Positions 1-8,787 are shown, counted from the first letter of the stretch. The stretch: 64,000 bases of DNA from Thermoguttaceae bacterium (GCA_017407125.1 JAFQXE010000045.1:388948-452947), one strand, 5' to 3'. Notes: a model not told the origin generated them from the letters alone. Program-made: numbers and translations.

Positions 1-31
1 CAAATCTTCCGTTTTGTCAGAGCTTTCAGAT

Positions 32-104
32 GCCTCCTTAGCTCAGTTGGTAGAGCAGTTGACTCTTAATCAACGGGTCACAGGTTCGAGCCCTGCAGGA
101 GGTA
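32..104 (+). tRNA. tRNA-Lys (anticodon CTT)
   Basis: A 73-nt cloverleaf. The 7-bp acceptor stem has a G-U closing pair, and the discriminator base is A. The anticodon stem GTTGA/TCAAC holds the loop CTCTTAA, which gives anticodon CTT and reads AAG. The T-loop has the normal TTCGAGC form. No CCA is encoded. Confidence 0.95.
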
Positions 105-108
105 CTTG

Positions 109-140
109 AGTCCTTGCAACGTCTTGCAAGGACTTTTTTT
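109..140 (+). terminator. Rho-independent terminator of tRNA-Lys
   Basis: A perfect 11-bp stem (AGTCCTTGCAA at 109-119, its complement at 124-134) with a 4-nt loop runs into a tract of seven T. It starts four bases after the tRNA, so the tRNA is probably transcribed alone or as the last gene of a unit. Confidence 0.9.
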
Positions 141-219
141 CTGTATACGACTCTAAGAGTTAGCTCAAAATAGACATTGGACAAGGCTGAAATAACGGGA
201 AAGCGTTCGGCTTTAATTC

Positions 220-570
220 CTAGTGAAGATTGCCATAAATTGTTGCAATGCCAAAAAGCAGGAATTCTACAAGGAAAATGATCAGAAGAACGCTTGGTTT
301 AGTTTCCTCCGGGGTATCGTTGGCGGTATCCGTTTCCGGTTCTTCCGTATCCTTTTTGTTTTTGTTGGGAAAACTGAAGACTCCGCTGAGGAAAGCTTGT
401 ACAAACAGAGATAAAAGACCAAGGTCGTCGCCTACATGATAATCAATGAATTGATTATAACTGACCGCAATTACCATAAACAAAGAGAAAGCGTAGGCAA
501 TAAACCATACTATTTTAACCGTGTAGTCCCAATCTTGTTGATCCGCTGGCGATAGCTTAAATAACATCAT
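220..570 (-). CDS. Small membrane protein of unknown function
   Basis: A 116-residue protein I do not recognise. Hydrophobic segments lie at about residues 19-40 and 50-66, and a third at about 93-113 near the C-terminus. An acidic, Glu/Thr/Asp-rich stretch (about 72-90) separates the second and third. An AGGAGG-like site (GGAGGT) sits 7-10 bases upstream of the tandem ATG ATG start, so the gene is probably expressed. It is convergent with the upstream tRNA and divergent from serS. No enzymatic motif is visible. A role in the membrane is the only inference the sequence allows. Confidence 0.6.
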   Translation of the reverse strand: MMLFKLSPADQQDWDYTVKIVWFIAYAFSLFMVIAVSYNQFIDYHVGDDLGLLSLFVQAFLSGVFSFPNKNKKDTEEPETDTANDTPEETKPSVLLIIFLVEFLLFGIATIYGNLH

Positions 571-639
571 TTTATTACCTCCAATTTATATAAACGAAAA
601 AGACTCAAAAAAGTAACAGCGTTTTTTCAGAATTTGGGA

Positions 640-760
640 AATGAACCTCCGATTGTTTCTTTGCGTTTTTTGCGGCTAAATAACTTCGGCGGCAGAGGAC
701 TGCCGCGATCCGGGCTCAACAGAGGTTGTCGGCGCGTAATTCTAATTGAAAACGGATCGT
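640..760. repeat. Mosaic of dispersed intergenic repeats
   Basis: This gap before serS carries modules seen elsewhere. A TTTCTTTGCG...GCGG...TTCGGCGG unit recurs near 18090, 60830 and (inverted) 46200. The module GGCAGAGGACTGCCGCGATC recurs at about 26759. No ORF is supported here. Confidence 0.7.
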
Positions 761-782
761 TTCCAATTCCTAATTCTCCCCG

Positions 783-810
783 TTGAAATTATTTTATATA
801 TCGCTATAAT
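783..810 (+). promoter_or_regulatory. Sigma70-type promoter for serS
   Basis: TTGAAA (783-788), a 16-bp spacer and TATAAT (805-810), preceded by a C-rich run. The predicted start site near 817 gives a leader of about 105 nt made largely of the iterated repeat described next. Confidence 0.6.
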
Positions 811-819
811 ATAATAAAA

Positions 820-908
820 AGGTGGTAAGTCGTAAGTAGTAAGTTGTAAGGGCGCAAGCGATACTCCCAGTTGCTACTTACCACTTTCCACTAACCACTA
901 ACCACTTA
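820..908. repeat. Iterated GTAAGT / CCACTAA repeat forming the serS leader
   Basis: The left arm iterates GTAAGT (about 823-850). The right arm iterates ACCACTT/CCACTAA (about 873-908). GTGGTAAGT in the left arm and ACTTACCAC in the right arm are exact complements, so the transcript can fold into a long imperfect hairpin ending about 15 nt before the serS ATG. No Shine-Dalgarno site is visible. Confidence 0.65.
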
Positions 909-922
909 ACTACATTCCCAAC

Positions 923-2200
923 ATGCTAGATCGAAAATTCATTCTGGAAAACGCCGAAGCAGTCGCTCAAAACTGCGTCAATCGTAAAGTCAACGTCGAT
1001 ATCCCCCGCTTTGTCGAGCTGGAAACGCAGCGCAAAGCCATGCAGCAGGAAATTGAATCCCTCAACGCTCAGGCGAATGCCACGTCCAAGTCGATTGGAA
1101 AAGCCAAAGACGCCGCGGAACGCGACGCGCTGAAAGAACAGGGTCGACAGCTTCGCGAAAGCGTAGCCGCCAAGACTGTTGAACTGGACGCTTTAACGGC
1201 GGAACTGGACGCGATTCACCGCGCTATTCCCAACATGTCTCATCCAGACGCCCCGATTGGAGAAGACGACAAGTCCAATCTGGAAGTCGGACGCGGCGCG
1301 ACGCCTGTTCCCACGTTTGATTTCCCCGTTCTGGATCACGTTCAGCTGGCGGAAAAGTGGGACATGATCGACTTCGAGGGCGGCGCTCGCGTTGCTGGCG
1401 CAGGCTTCTATTTCCTCAAAAACGACGCCGTTCTGCTTGACCTGGCTCTGCAGCGATTCGCTATCGGCATTCTTCTGGATGAAGGGTTCACGCCGATGGT
1501 AACGCCCGACCTGGCGCGCAACGACGTCTTGCAGGGAACCGGCTTCTGCCCGCGCGGTCCGGAGACGCAAATTTATTCTATCGACAACACCGACCTGTCG
1601 CTTATCGCCACGGCGGAAATCACCCTCGGCGGCATGATGGCAAATCAAACGGTCGATTCGACCCAACTGCCGATTAAATGCTGCGGCATCAGCCACTGTT
1701 TCCGTACAGAAGCGGGCGCCGCGGGAAAGGCCTCGCGCGGGCTGTATCGCGTCCATCAGTTTACCAAGGTGGAAATGTTCGCCTTTACGCTGCCGGAAGA
1801 ATCCGAACAGATGCTCTTTACGCTTCGCGGCATTGAAGAGCGCATTTTCAACGAACTGAAAATCCCGTTCCGCATTGTCGATACCTCGACCGGCGACCTG
1901 GGCGGCCCCGCCTATCGCAAGTTTGACCTGGAAGCCTGGATGCCCGGCAGAAACGACTGGGGCGAAGTTACCAGCACGTCCAACTGCACCGACTATCAGG
2001 CGCGCCGCCTCAACGCCCGCTATAAGATCAAAGGAGAAAAGGGATCGCACCTGCTCCATACGCTCAACGGAACCGCCATCGCCCTGTCCCGCGGCATCCT
2101 CGCCGTCATGGAAAACTACCAGCAGGCGGACGGCTCCATTCGCGTCCCGGACGTTCTCAAGCCGTTCATCGGCAAGGACGTACTCGGTCCGAAAAACTAG
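923..2200 (+). CDS. serS: Seryl-tRNA synthetase
   Basis: Charges tRNA-Ser with serine in the cytoplasm through a seryl-adenylate. At 425 residues it has the usual bacterial length. Residues ~25-105 form the Glu/Lys/Ala-rich antiparallel coiled-coil arm that binds the tRNA-Ser long variable arm. Class II motif 2 follows at ~257-280 (CFRTEAGAAGKASRGLYR), and motif 3 at ~383-398 (GTAIALSRGILAVMENY). The start MLDRKFILEN matches the family start. There is no Shine-Dalgarno site; the leader is an iterated repeat with its own promoter just upstream. polA follows about 195 bp downstream, separated by a repeat hairpin, so co-transcription is possible but not shown. Confidence 0.97.
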   Translation: MLDRKFILENAEAVAQNCVNRKVNVDIPRFVELETQRKAMQQEIESLNAQANATSKSIGKAKDAAERDALKEQGRQLRESVAAKTVELDALTAELDAIHRAIPNMSHPDAPIGEDDKSNLEVGRGATPVPTFDFPVLDHVQLAEKWDMIDFEGGARVAGAGFYFLKNDAVLLDLALQRFAIGILLDEGFTPMVTPDLARNDVLQGTGFCPRGPETQIYSIDNTDLSLIATAEITLGGMMANQTVDSTQLPIKCCGISHCFRTEAGAAGKASRGLYRVHQFTKVEMFAFTLPEESEQMLFTLRGIEERIFNELKIPFRIVDTSTGDLGGPAYRKFDLEAWMPGRNDWGEVTSTSNCTDYQARRLNARYKIKGEKGSHLLHTLNGTAIALSRGILAVMENYQQADGSIRVPDVLKPFIGKDVLGPKN

Positions 2201-2221
2201 GGCGGGAATCACGTTTGAAAT

Positions 2222-2356
2222 GAAAGGCGGTAACGAAGCGACCAGCGGGAGCGGAGTTACGCAGTTCGCCGAAGGCGAACCAAAATAGTTGCCCCGTTCG
2301 CCTGACGGCGAATGCGTAATTCCGTTCGCTAACGCTTACTCCATTACCGCCTTCCA
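2222..2356. repeat. Large inverted repeat between serS and polA
   Basis: AAGGCGGTAA (2224-2233) pairs exactly with TTACCGCCTT (2344-2353). Two inner hairpins lie inside: GTTCGCC-GAA-GGCGAAC at 2264-2280, and TTCGCC-TGAC-GGCGAA near 2297. The left arm (ATGAAAGGCGGTAACG) recurs near 46229. It could act as an attenuator or processing site. Confidence 0.6.
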
Positions 2357-2394
2357 TAGCTAATTGCCATTTTTAACTCCCCTTCAATACTGCC

Positions 2395-5300
2395 ATGGAC
2401 AAATACCAATCCCTGTTTGACGCGGACGATGCTCCAAAGAGAGACGACAAGAAGAATGAGCAATTAGCAATGAGCAATGAGCAATTGACTCAAGAAGAAC
2501 CGACGCCGGAACCAACGCCGGAACCGGAACCAACGCCCGAGCCAACGCCGGAGCCGGAACCCGAAACAGACCCCTCTCGCAACTCGCAACTCGCAACTCG
2601 CAACTCAGACTATCCCGCCGAACCCATCCCCGCCCTCGCCAACAAGACCGTCTGGGTTTTAGATTCACACGCGATTCTGTATCAGGTCTTTCATGCGATT
2701 CCGGAAATGACGACGCCGGACGGTCAGGCGATTAACGCCGTCTACGGCATGACGCGGGATTTGCTGGCGTTGATGGAAACGCATCGACCGGACTATCTTC
2801 TGGCGGCGTTTGACCTGCCGGCGCCGACGGTGCGTCACAAGCGGTACGACCAGTACAAGGCAACCCGCAAGGAAATGCCGGTGGACTTGCAGTCGCAGAT
2901 TGCCAAGTCTCACGAGCTGCTCGACGCCTGCGCCATTCCCGGCTTGCAGTTTGAGGGGTACGAGGCGGACGACATCCTCGCGACGGTCGCTCAAACGGTC
3001 GAACTGGCGGGCGGTCAGTGCGTCCTTGTAACAGCCGACAAAGACAGCCGTCAGCTGCTCTCCGACAAGGTTCAGATATATCTGATTCGGAAAAACAAGT
3101 TCTATACGGAAGCGGATTTGATGGCTGACTGGGGCGTTACGCCTCAACAGGCGATTGACTTTCAGGCAATGGTCGGCGACGCGTCCGACAACGTGCCGGG
3201 CATTCCCAAAATCGGGCCGAAAACGGCGACCGCTCTGCTGCAGCAGTTTGGGACGCTGGAGGAAATGCTAAAGCATACCGACCAGATCAAGGCGAAGGGA
3301 ACTCGAAAGAACGTTGAGGAAAACGTCGAAAACGCCCGGCTGAGCAAGGAGCTTGTAACGCTCCATACCAACGTCCCGATTAACATTCCGTGGACGGCGG
3401 CGCAGTGCCGCGGACCGAAAGAGTCGGATATTATCGCTCTGATGAAAAAATGGGGGTTCCGTTCTCTTATCGGCAAGGCGGCGAAGGTCTGTGAATCGTA
3501 TCGCGACATGGAATATTACGAGTCCGTTGCGCCCGACCCCAACGCCGACGAATACGACGACGCTCAGGCGGATTTCGCCGACCTGTCACAACTCGTCCCT
3601 TCGGAACAGAAGGTTCAGATTCAAACGCAGCTGATTGACTCTCCCGCTGTTCTGGACGCCCTGGCAGATCAGCTTTCCAAAGCCCCGATGATTGCCTTGG
3701 CGGCGTTCGGCGACGCGCCGGGCGTCAATTCAGACGTTCCCGCCAGAGAGCAGACGCTTATCGGGCTGGCGCTGGCGACGACCGAAAACGTCGGGTATTA
3801 TCTGCCCTTCAACGCCGCGCAAACGCAACTGTTGGAACAGAACGCTGCAGTTTTGGACATGGACGCTGCCCTCAAACGGCTCCAGCCGATTCTGGAAAGC
3901 GCGGACAAACTCTTTGTCGGACACGATATTAAACGAATCCGGACGCTGCTGCGAAACCAAGGCGTCCAGCTGCAGGGAACGACGTTTGACGTCATGATTG
4001 CCGACGCTCTCGCCGCGCCGGGCGAGTTGTCACACGCGCTGACGTCGCTGGCTCAGCGGTGGTTTGAGTACGTCCCGATTGACCTGAGCGAAAAGCTCGT
4101 CGTTCGCGAGGCGAAATCCAGACGGATTCTTGCCCTCAACGAGCTGTCGGTGGAAACCGTCGCGCCGTACGCTGTCGAACAGGCGGTTTTGCCGATTATC
4201 GCCTATCGGTTCCTGCTGCCGGAACTGGAAAACGTCAACCAACTCAAGCTGGCGCAGGAGCTGGAATTCCCGCTCGAACGCGTCCTTGCCGACATGGAAT
4301 ACACGGGCGTCAAGGTGAGTCTGGACACGCTTGCGGCTCTGTCCAAAACGTACACGGACAAGCTGTCTGTATTGCAATCGGAAATCTATCAGCTTGCCGG
4401 CGAAGAGTTCAATATCGATTCCCCGCGTCAGGTGCAGACGATTCTTTTCGACAAACTTGGTCTTCCCAAACAGAGACGAACGCAGACCGGGTCCAGCGTC
4501 GACGCCGACGTCCTCCAGACGCTTTCCGAACGACACCCGATCGCCGCGAAGATTCTGGAATACCGCACTCTGGCGAAGCTCAAAAGCACGTATACAGACG
4601 CGCTGCCGGAACTCGTCTACCCCAAAACGCAGCGAATTCACTGCTCATTCAATCAGACTGTAACAGCCACCGGGCGCCTGTCGTCGACGCACCCCAACCT
4701 GCAGAACATTCCCATTCGCGGGAAAGAAGGGCGGGAGATTCGCCGCGCGTTCGCGCCCGGATTTGAGGGCTGGAAACTGCTCGACGCAGACTACTCGCAG
4801 ATTGAACTCCGCGTTCTGGCGCACGTCTGCCAGGACAAAGCGCTCATTCAGGCGTTTCAGGACGGGCTGGACATTCACGCTCAGGTGGCGGCGGAAATTC
4901 TCGGCATTCCTCTGGAAGAAGTAACGTCTGAACAGCGCTCCAGCGCCAAAGCCGTCAACTTCGGAATTATTTACGGACAGAGCAGTTTCGGGCTGGCGAA
5001 ATCGCTGGGCATCCCGCAGCCGGAAGCCGCCGCGTTTATCGACGCCTACTTCGCCCGATTCCCCGCCATTCACGATTTTCTCGACTCGACGCTCTATTCC
5101 GCGTCGCAAAACGGCTACGTGGAAACCCTCTGGGGACGCCGCCGGTATCTGGAAGGCGTCCGCAACGCCCATACCGGACAGCTCAACGCGACCGAACGCA
5201 TGGCGATTAACACCGTTATTCAGGGCACCGCCGCCGACATTATCAAAGCCGCCATGATTTCCGTCTTTGACAAACTCAACGCGGGGGGATACAAGTCCAA

Positions 5301-5463
5301 ACTGCTCATCCAGATTCACGACGAACTGCTGCTGGAATGCCCGCCGGAAGAAGTCGAGGACGTCAAAACCCTGCTCGTTTCGACGATGGAAAACGTCTTC
5401 CCGATGCGCGTCCCGCTCAAAGTCGACGCCAACGTCGGCGACAACTGGGCGGAAGCGCACTGA
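2395..5463 (+). CDS. polA: DNA polymerase I with repeat-derived N-terminal extension
   Basis: Repairs DNA and removes RNA primers. At 1022 residues it is about 90 longer than the E. coli enzyme. Residues ~83-380 are the 5'-3' exonuclease (VWVLDSHAILYQVFHAIP). A middle domain follows, then the family A polymerase with motif A (DADYSQIELR, ~797), motif B (RSSAKAVNFGIIYGQ, ~848) and motif C (QIHDELLLE, ~973). The three proofreading motifs look degenerate: the DxE of exo I reads ALAAFGD, NLKYD of exo II reads DIKRI, and exo III EDADV reads EQAVL. 3'-5' proofreading is therefore probably lost, as in several bacterial Pol I enzymes. The first ~82 residues are low-complexity, with PT-PEP repeats flanked by residues translated from intergenic-type iterated repeats. 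No Shine-Dalgarno site supports the ATG at 2395, so an internal start cannot be excluded. Confidence 0.96.
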   Translation: MDKYQSLFDADDAPKRDDKKNEQLAMSNEQLTQEEPTPEPTPEPEPTPEPTPEPEPETDPSRNSQLATRNSDYPAEPIPALANKTVWVLDSHAILYQVFHAIPEMTTPDGQAINAVYGMTRDLLALMETHRPDYLLAAFDLPAPTVRHKRYDQYKATRKEMPVDLQSQIAKSHELLDACAIPGLQFEGYEADDILATVAQTVELAGGQCVLVTADKDSRQLLSDKVQIYLIRKNKFYTEADLMADWGVTPQQAIDFQAMVGDASDNVPGIPKIGPKTATALLQQFGTLEEMLKHTDQIKAKGTRKNVEENVENARLSKELVTLHTNVPINIPWTAAQCRGPKESDIIALMKKWGFRSLIGKAAKVCESYRDMEYYESVAPDPNADEYDDAQADFADLSQLVPSEQKVQIQTQLIDSPAVLDALADQLSKAPMIALAAFGDAPGVNSDVPAREQTLIGLALATTENVGYYLPFNAAQTQLLEQNAAVLDMDAALKRLQPILESADKLFVGHDIKRIRTLLRNQGVQLQGTTFDVMIADALAAPGELSHALTSLAQRWFEYVPIDLSEKLVVREAKSRRILALNELSVETVAPYAVEQAVLPIIAYRFLLPELENVNQLKLAQELEFPLERVLADMEYTGVKVSLDTLAALSKTYTDKLSVLQSEIYQLAGEEFNIDSPRQVQTILFDKLGLPKQRRTQTGSSVDADVLQTLSERHPIAAKILEYRTLAKLKSTYTDALPELVYPKTQRIHCSFNQTVTATGRLSSTHPNLQNIPIRGKEGREIRRAFAPGFEGWKLLDADYSQIELRVLAHVCQDKALIQAFQDGLDIHAQVAAEILGIPLEEVTSEQRSSAKAVNFGIIYGQSSFGLAKSLGIPQPEAAAFIDAYFARFPAIHDFLDSTLYSASQNGYVETLWGRRRYLEGVRNAHTGQLNATERMAINTVIQGTAADIIKAAMISVFDKLNAGGYKSKLLIQIHDELLLECPPEEVEDVKTLLVSTMENVFPMRVPLKVDANVGDNWAEAH
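2458..2604. repeat. Intergenic-type iterated repeats inside polA
   Basis: An iterated GAGCAAT/TAGCAAT block occupies 2458-2487. Proline-Glu codon repeats follow. Then come four exact copies of the 7-mer TCGCAAC at 2577-2604. The same four-copy 7-mer array lies between atpD and atpC (45495-45522), and the first block resembles the iterated AATTGCTAATTGC stretch near 26880. Confidence 0.75.
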
Positions 5464-5520
5464 AAAAGAACCGGGTATTTTGTATCCGGTTAAATTACAA
5501 CGACTTACAACAGTCGCTTC

Positions 5521-5641
5521 GTCTAAATCTTGTCTAAATCTTGTCTAAATCTTGTCTAAATCTTGTCTAAATCTTGTCTAAATCTTGTCTAAATCTTGTC
5601 TAAATCTTGTCTAAATCTCGACTAAATCTCGACTAAATCTC
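5521..5641. repeat. 11-bp tandem repeat array, 11 units
   Basis: Eleven contiguous copies of an 11-bp unit fill the space between two convergent genes. Eight are GTCTAAATCTT, followed by GTCTAAATCTC and two GACTAAATCTC. The unit carries TAA on the plus strand and TAG on the minus strand. Because 11 is not a multiple of 3, every frame on both strands is stopped within three units. The array abuts the stop codon of the next gene. Confidence 0.95.
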
Positions 5642-5643
5642 GA

Positions 5644-7335
5644 CTATTCAACGGGTGGACACAAAACCCAGTAGGCTTTTTTAGGTTTTTCCGAGTAACG
5701 TTTTTCAATTTTTTTATCGAGTCTTAGTTTTTGAATTAAATTTTTGATTTTATTTTCTTTTTGTTCAGAGGATAGAACGTCTGGCAATTTAGATAAGAGT
5801 AATTTTCTAATATCTTCTCTTGTTGCCTGATGATATTGTTTCAGATACTCAACAATCATATCCGAAAAATACTGGTCGTTAAAACCTCTATTCTTTATAT
5901 ACTCAGCTTGAGCTCCCAAAGATTCAGCAACCTTTGACGTGATAATCAAATTAGGTTTCTTTCCTTCAATGAGCTTATGCTTACGAAGCAATCGAATTTC
6001 CTCGTTTGTAAGCTCTTTTCCTTTTTGAACCCGATCTAAGAGAAAAATTATATCCAAACTGATATCAGGAAAATCGAACAGTAATTGTGTATAATCTATG
6101 TTCAAGATTTTTCCATATATGGTTACAACAACCTGATCTTTAAGAATATCATAGTCCGGCAGGGGAAAATACTTTTTTCGCTGAATGTTAAAAACTCGGC
6201 GTATTCCCATACTTGCCGTATCAATCATCCCCATGTTCATCATTGTTTCAGCTAACAACTGATTTCTGTAAAATGGAGGAGCATAACTCGGATTCAATAC
6301 GTTTCTGATAGTTTGTGGAATGAATGTTCCTGGATTGGTAAATACTAATCGATCTTCGTACTCATCAATATAGATTCGCGCACCTCGGGTGTAGTCCTGA
6401 TGAGCCAGACAATTGTTAAACAATTCATAGAACAAAGGCTGATCATATTGAAGCGTTTCAATCGGAAACAGGCTTTGCTGATTTGGCATATAACGGTAGG
6501 TAAGATTTTGTATTTTTTGAAAAACTTTATCAATAACGTTAATAAACGGTATCTCAAAAATTTCATATCCTCTGTTTTGTCCGTTTGCGCCAAAAAGACG
6601 CCACATAACAGACGGCGGGCGATCCAGTAAATGCGAATGTTCCGGATTCCCAAGAAGTACCATTGCCGCCCGACTTATTTGACCGTCTCTTATCAATCGT
6701 AACTTTGTCAAAAAAGTTTCATCATCCATGGAATCAACTTCCTGTTTGATATGAGACTTATTGATTTTTTCTTTATATAGTTTTCTGGCAATCTGTATAG
6801 CCGAGGAGTCCAAATGTTTAATACTGCTTCCGGGAATCAACGCTTTCGACCAGTCTTTAAGCGCCTGATTGCGAATTCGATCAATCTTTTCCATAGAAAG
6901 AGAAACGAGATTTTCTCCTTCACGGGCATAATACTGACCTTTCCAACCGGTAGGAACCGCAGTGATTGCTGCCGGGATTTTAAACATCAAAACTCTTTTG
7001 GATTCGCCATCACATTCCTGAAACCTTTCGAATATTTCAATAAATGAGATATTGCCAGTTGTATGTTTTGCAATTTCGTATTTTAGATTGTTCAAATCAT
7101 CAGGATTATTTCGATACTCCGTTCCAACAACCTGACGTGAATCGTTTACGCCAAAAATAAGCCAGCCACACTGCTGATTTTTCAGGTTTGCCTCATTGCT
7201 AAGAGCAGAAAAATATTTGCCGATCTTATCAAAATCATACGAATTGGACGCAGTTTTGAATTCAACTAATTCATTCTCGTCATGTTTGAGTAGCGATTCT
7301 AAAATTTCATCTATATCTGACATAGTAAATATCAA
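5644..7335 (-). CDS. AlbA_2/Schlafen-type DNA-binding domain protein with HATPase-like C-terminus
   Basis: A 563-residue protein of the AlbA_2 (divergent AAA_4) family, often labelled transcriptional regulator or RNA-binding protein. The N-terminal domain (about 8-150) shows the family pattern ENELVEFKTA ... GWLIFGVNDSRQVVGTE. Residues ~285-345 contain YELFNNCLAHQDY and LVFTNPG, typical of the HATPase_c_4 region that follows AlbA_2. The C-terminus is Lys-rich and may hold a winged helix (YHQATREDIRKLLLSKL). Substrate and biological role are unknown; relatives occur among chromosomal regulators and mobile or defence neighbourhoods. It is clearly more AT-rich than polA beside it, which hints at horizontal acquisition. 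No partner gene is obvious. The start region holds two nearby Met codons (MIFTMSDIDE), so the true start may be four codons later. Confidence 0.8.
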   Translation of the reverse strand: MIFTMSDIDEILESLLKHDENELVEFKTASNSYDFDKIGKYFSALSNEANLKNQQCGWLIFGVNDSRQVVGTEYRNNPDDLNNLKYEIAKHTTGNISFIEIFERFQECDGESKRVLMFKIPAAITAVPTGWKGQYYAREGENLVSLSMEKIDRIRNQALKDWSKALIPGSSIKHLDSSAIQIARKLYKEKINKSHIKQEVDSMDDETFLTKLRLIRDGQISRAAMVLLGNPEHSHLLDRPPSVMWRLFGANGQNRGYEIFEIPFINVIDKVFQKIQNLTYRYMPNQQSLFPIETLQYDQPLFYELFNNCLAHQDYTRGARIYIDEYEDRLVFTNPGTFIPQTIRNVLNPSYAPPFYRNQLLAETMMNMGMIDTASMGIRRVFNIQRKKYFPLPDYDILKDQVVVTIYGKILNIDYTQLLFDFPDISLDIIFLLDRVQKGKELTNEEIRLLRKHKLIEGKKPNLIITSKVAESLGAQAEYIKNRGFNDQYFSDMIVEYLKQYHQATREDIRKLLLSKLPDVLSSEQKENKIKNLIQKLRLDKKIEKRYSEKPKKAYWVLCPPVE

Positions 7336-7576
7336 TCTCTCGACAATGATGGCTTATTTGGCAACTGCAAATCTGTATAATGTATTGACAACTAAAGGAT
7401 TCTTATTATAATACAGAAAGTCTTTGTATTAAAAATGTCCCATACTGGAATCATTATACATCTTCCTAAAGGAATCTGCAATAGCCATGTGGACTAAGAA
7501 ATCCCTAAAATCGTTTTTTATTTTATAATACTGTAGAAATAAATTTTCCTTAACTGATTAAATTAGACCGCCAATT

Positions 7577-8191
7577 ATGAACACATTCCAGAAAATCCCG
7601 ACCCGATGGAAATACGCGATCGCTATGCTGACGATTGTTCTCTGCGAAGCCGCGGCGTTCTATTTGCTCTACAACGGCTACGAAAGCGTCCGGGAGAATA
7701 TAATTCGAGAGTATCACGCCGACCCGTTTCCGTGGTTTCTTCCATCGTGGTTCGTTTGCGTTATTGACGGGCTTATCGCCTCCGTCTGGATTTTTACAGG
7801 CTATCGTTTACTGTCCGTCTATTTATCAAAGAAGACGGACGCGCCCGCGACGCCCATTCAAATCGGGGAACTTCTGCCGTGCATTCCCTACGCGTTCTTT
7901 GCCGCAATCCTGGCGATTGCATTTGTATTGTCTCTTTTCGATTTAATCGTTCGCTTTCCAGCTGTACTAATAATTCTGATAACATTCCTCGTCTTTGACG
8001 GGCTAACGCTGCTTGTCTGTTCCTGCATGAGCGTTTACTACGCCGCGTTGATTGTATACTATTGTCTACGCCGGACGCCCTCAAATCTGCTTTGCATGAA
8101 CAACGTTTACGCCGTTTTCGTTGGAATTCTGATGGCTCTGCGCGGTCTGCATTTTTACATCGACCTGACGCATATCTGTTTATATTACTGA
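7577..8191 (+). CDS. Polytopic membrane protein of unknown function
   Basis: A 204-residue protein with four or five hydrophobic segments, at about 14-34, 54-78, 97-120, 124-150 and 170-190, and short polar loops. I recognise no family. There is no strong Shine-Dalgarno site before the ATG. It lies between the AlbA_2 gene, transcribed away from it, and a repeat-rich gap, so it is probably monocistronic. Codon use is more GC-rich than the neighbouring AlbA_2 gene. Confidence 0.6.
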   Translation: MNTFQKIPTRWKYAIAMLTIVLCEAAAFYLLYNGYESVRENIIREYHADPFPWFLPSWFVCVIDGLIASVWIFTGYRLLSVYLSKKTDAPATPIQIGELLPCIPYAFFAAILAIAFVLSLFDLIVRFPAVLIILITFLVFDGLTLLVCSCMSVYYAALIVYYCLRRTPSNLLCMNNVYAVFVGILMALRGLHFYIDLTHICLYY

Positions 8192-8538
8192 AGACGCGTC
8201 CAACGCTGGGAAATCGGCGACGCATGTTCTTACTAATACAGCGATTTCAACCACCGGGAGGAAAAGCGGCTAAAGCGATAGGGGGAGTATATCGCGTTTA
8301 TTCTGTGGGCTGAAGCCCACGGTTACAAGGGTTGCGTCCTTTCAGGATGCGGATCAGCTTCTCATCTTATCTACCTTCTCAAGAAAAATTTGTGCGCACC
8401 CCAAAAATTTCCCGCAATATCTGTTACTTTTTAAAAGAAAAAACGTTATAATAATATAGAACCTTTGCAGTCAACGTTAAGGCTGTCAAAGGGTGGAACG
8501 GCGCTTGCTCTTGGAGTTCAAAGAATTGAGGCGTTATT
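8192..8538. repeat. Gap with dispersed repeat modules
   Basis: Positions about 8306-8372 hold GTGGGCTGAAGCCCAC followed by a GGTTACAAGGGTTGCGTCCTTTCAGG-type module. The latter recurs at about 9989-10035 and, in part, 46640-46670. The rest (8373-8538) is AT-rich and leads into the first copy of the duplicated small gene. No further gene is seen. Confidence 0.6.
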
Positions 8539-8787
8539 ATGGAAAACGACAAGCCAAAGTATCAAGTCATGGATGATAGCGATTGTATCTTTACAAGAGA
8601 GCAAGTGGAGAATTTTTTGGCGCAAATGAGAAAATATAGATTGCAGAATTTCCCTTTTTTAAATGATACTATGAGCGATCGTGAAATGGACGAGAAAATC
8701 AAAGAGTTTTGGGAAGCGAATCCTGAAGAGAAGCAGAAATTTGACGATGAATGTAAAAAGGCTATAGAACGTTTGCGTAATCTTTAG
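8539..8787 (+). CDS. Small acidic protein of unknown function, copy 1 of a tandem pair
   Basis: An 82-residue, strongly acidic, soluble-looking protein with no signal peptide or membrane segment. It is a paralogue of the next gene: the first 14 residues are identical to a single mismatch, and the block EMDEKIKEFWEANPEEKQKF is identical. By hand alignment about three quarters of the first 72 residues match. A GAGG site eight bases before the ATG is conserved in both copies, which supports the start. I do not recognise the family. The Glu/Lys-rich helical C-terminus could mediate protein contacts. Confidence 0.65.
   Translation: MENDKPKYQVMDDSDCIFTREQVENFLAQMRKYRLQNFPFLNDTMSDREMDEKIKEFWEANPEEKQKFDDECKKAIERLRNL

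Noticed and set aside
5521..5641. Possible CRISPR array
   Set aside because: The 11-bp units are contiguous without spacers; it is a simple tandem repeat.
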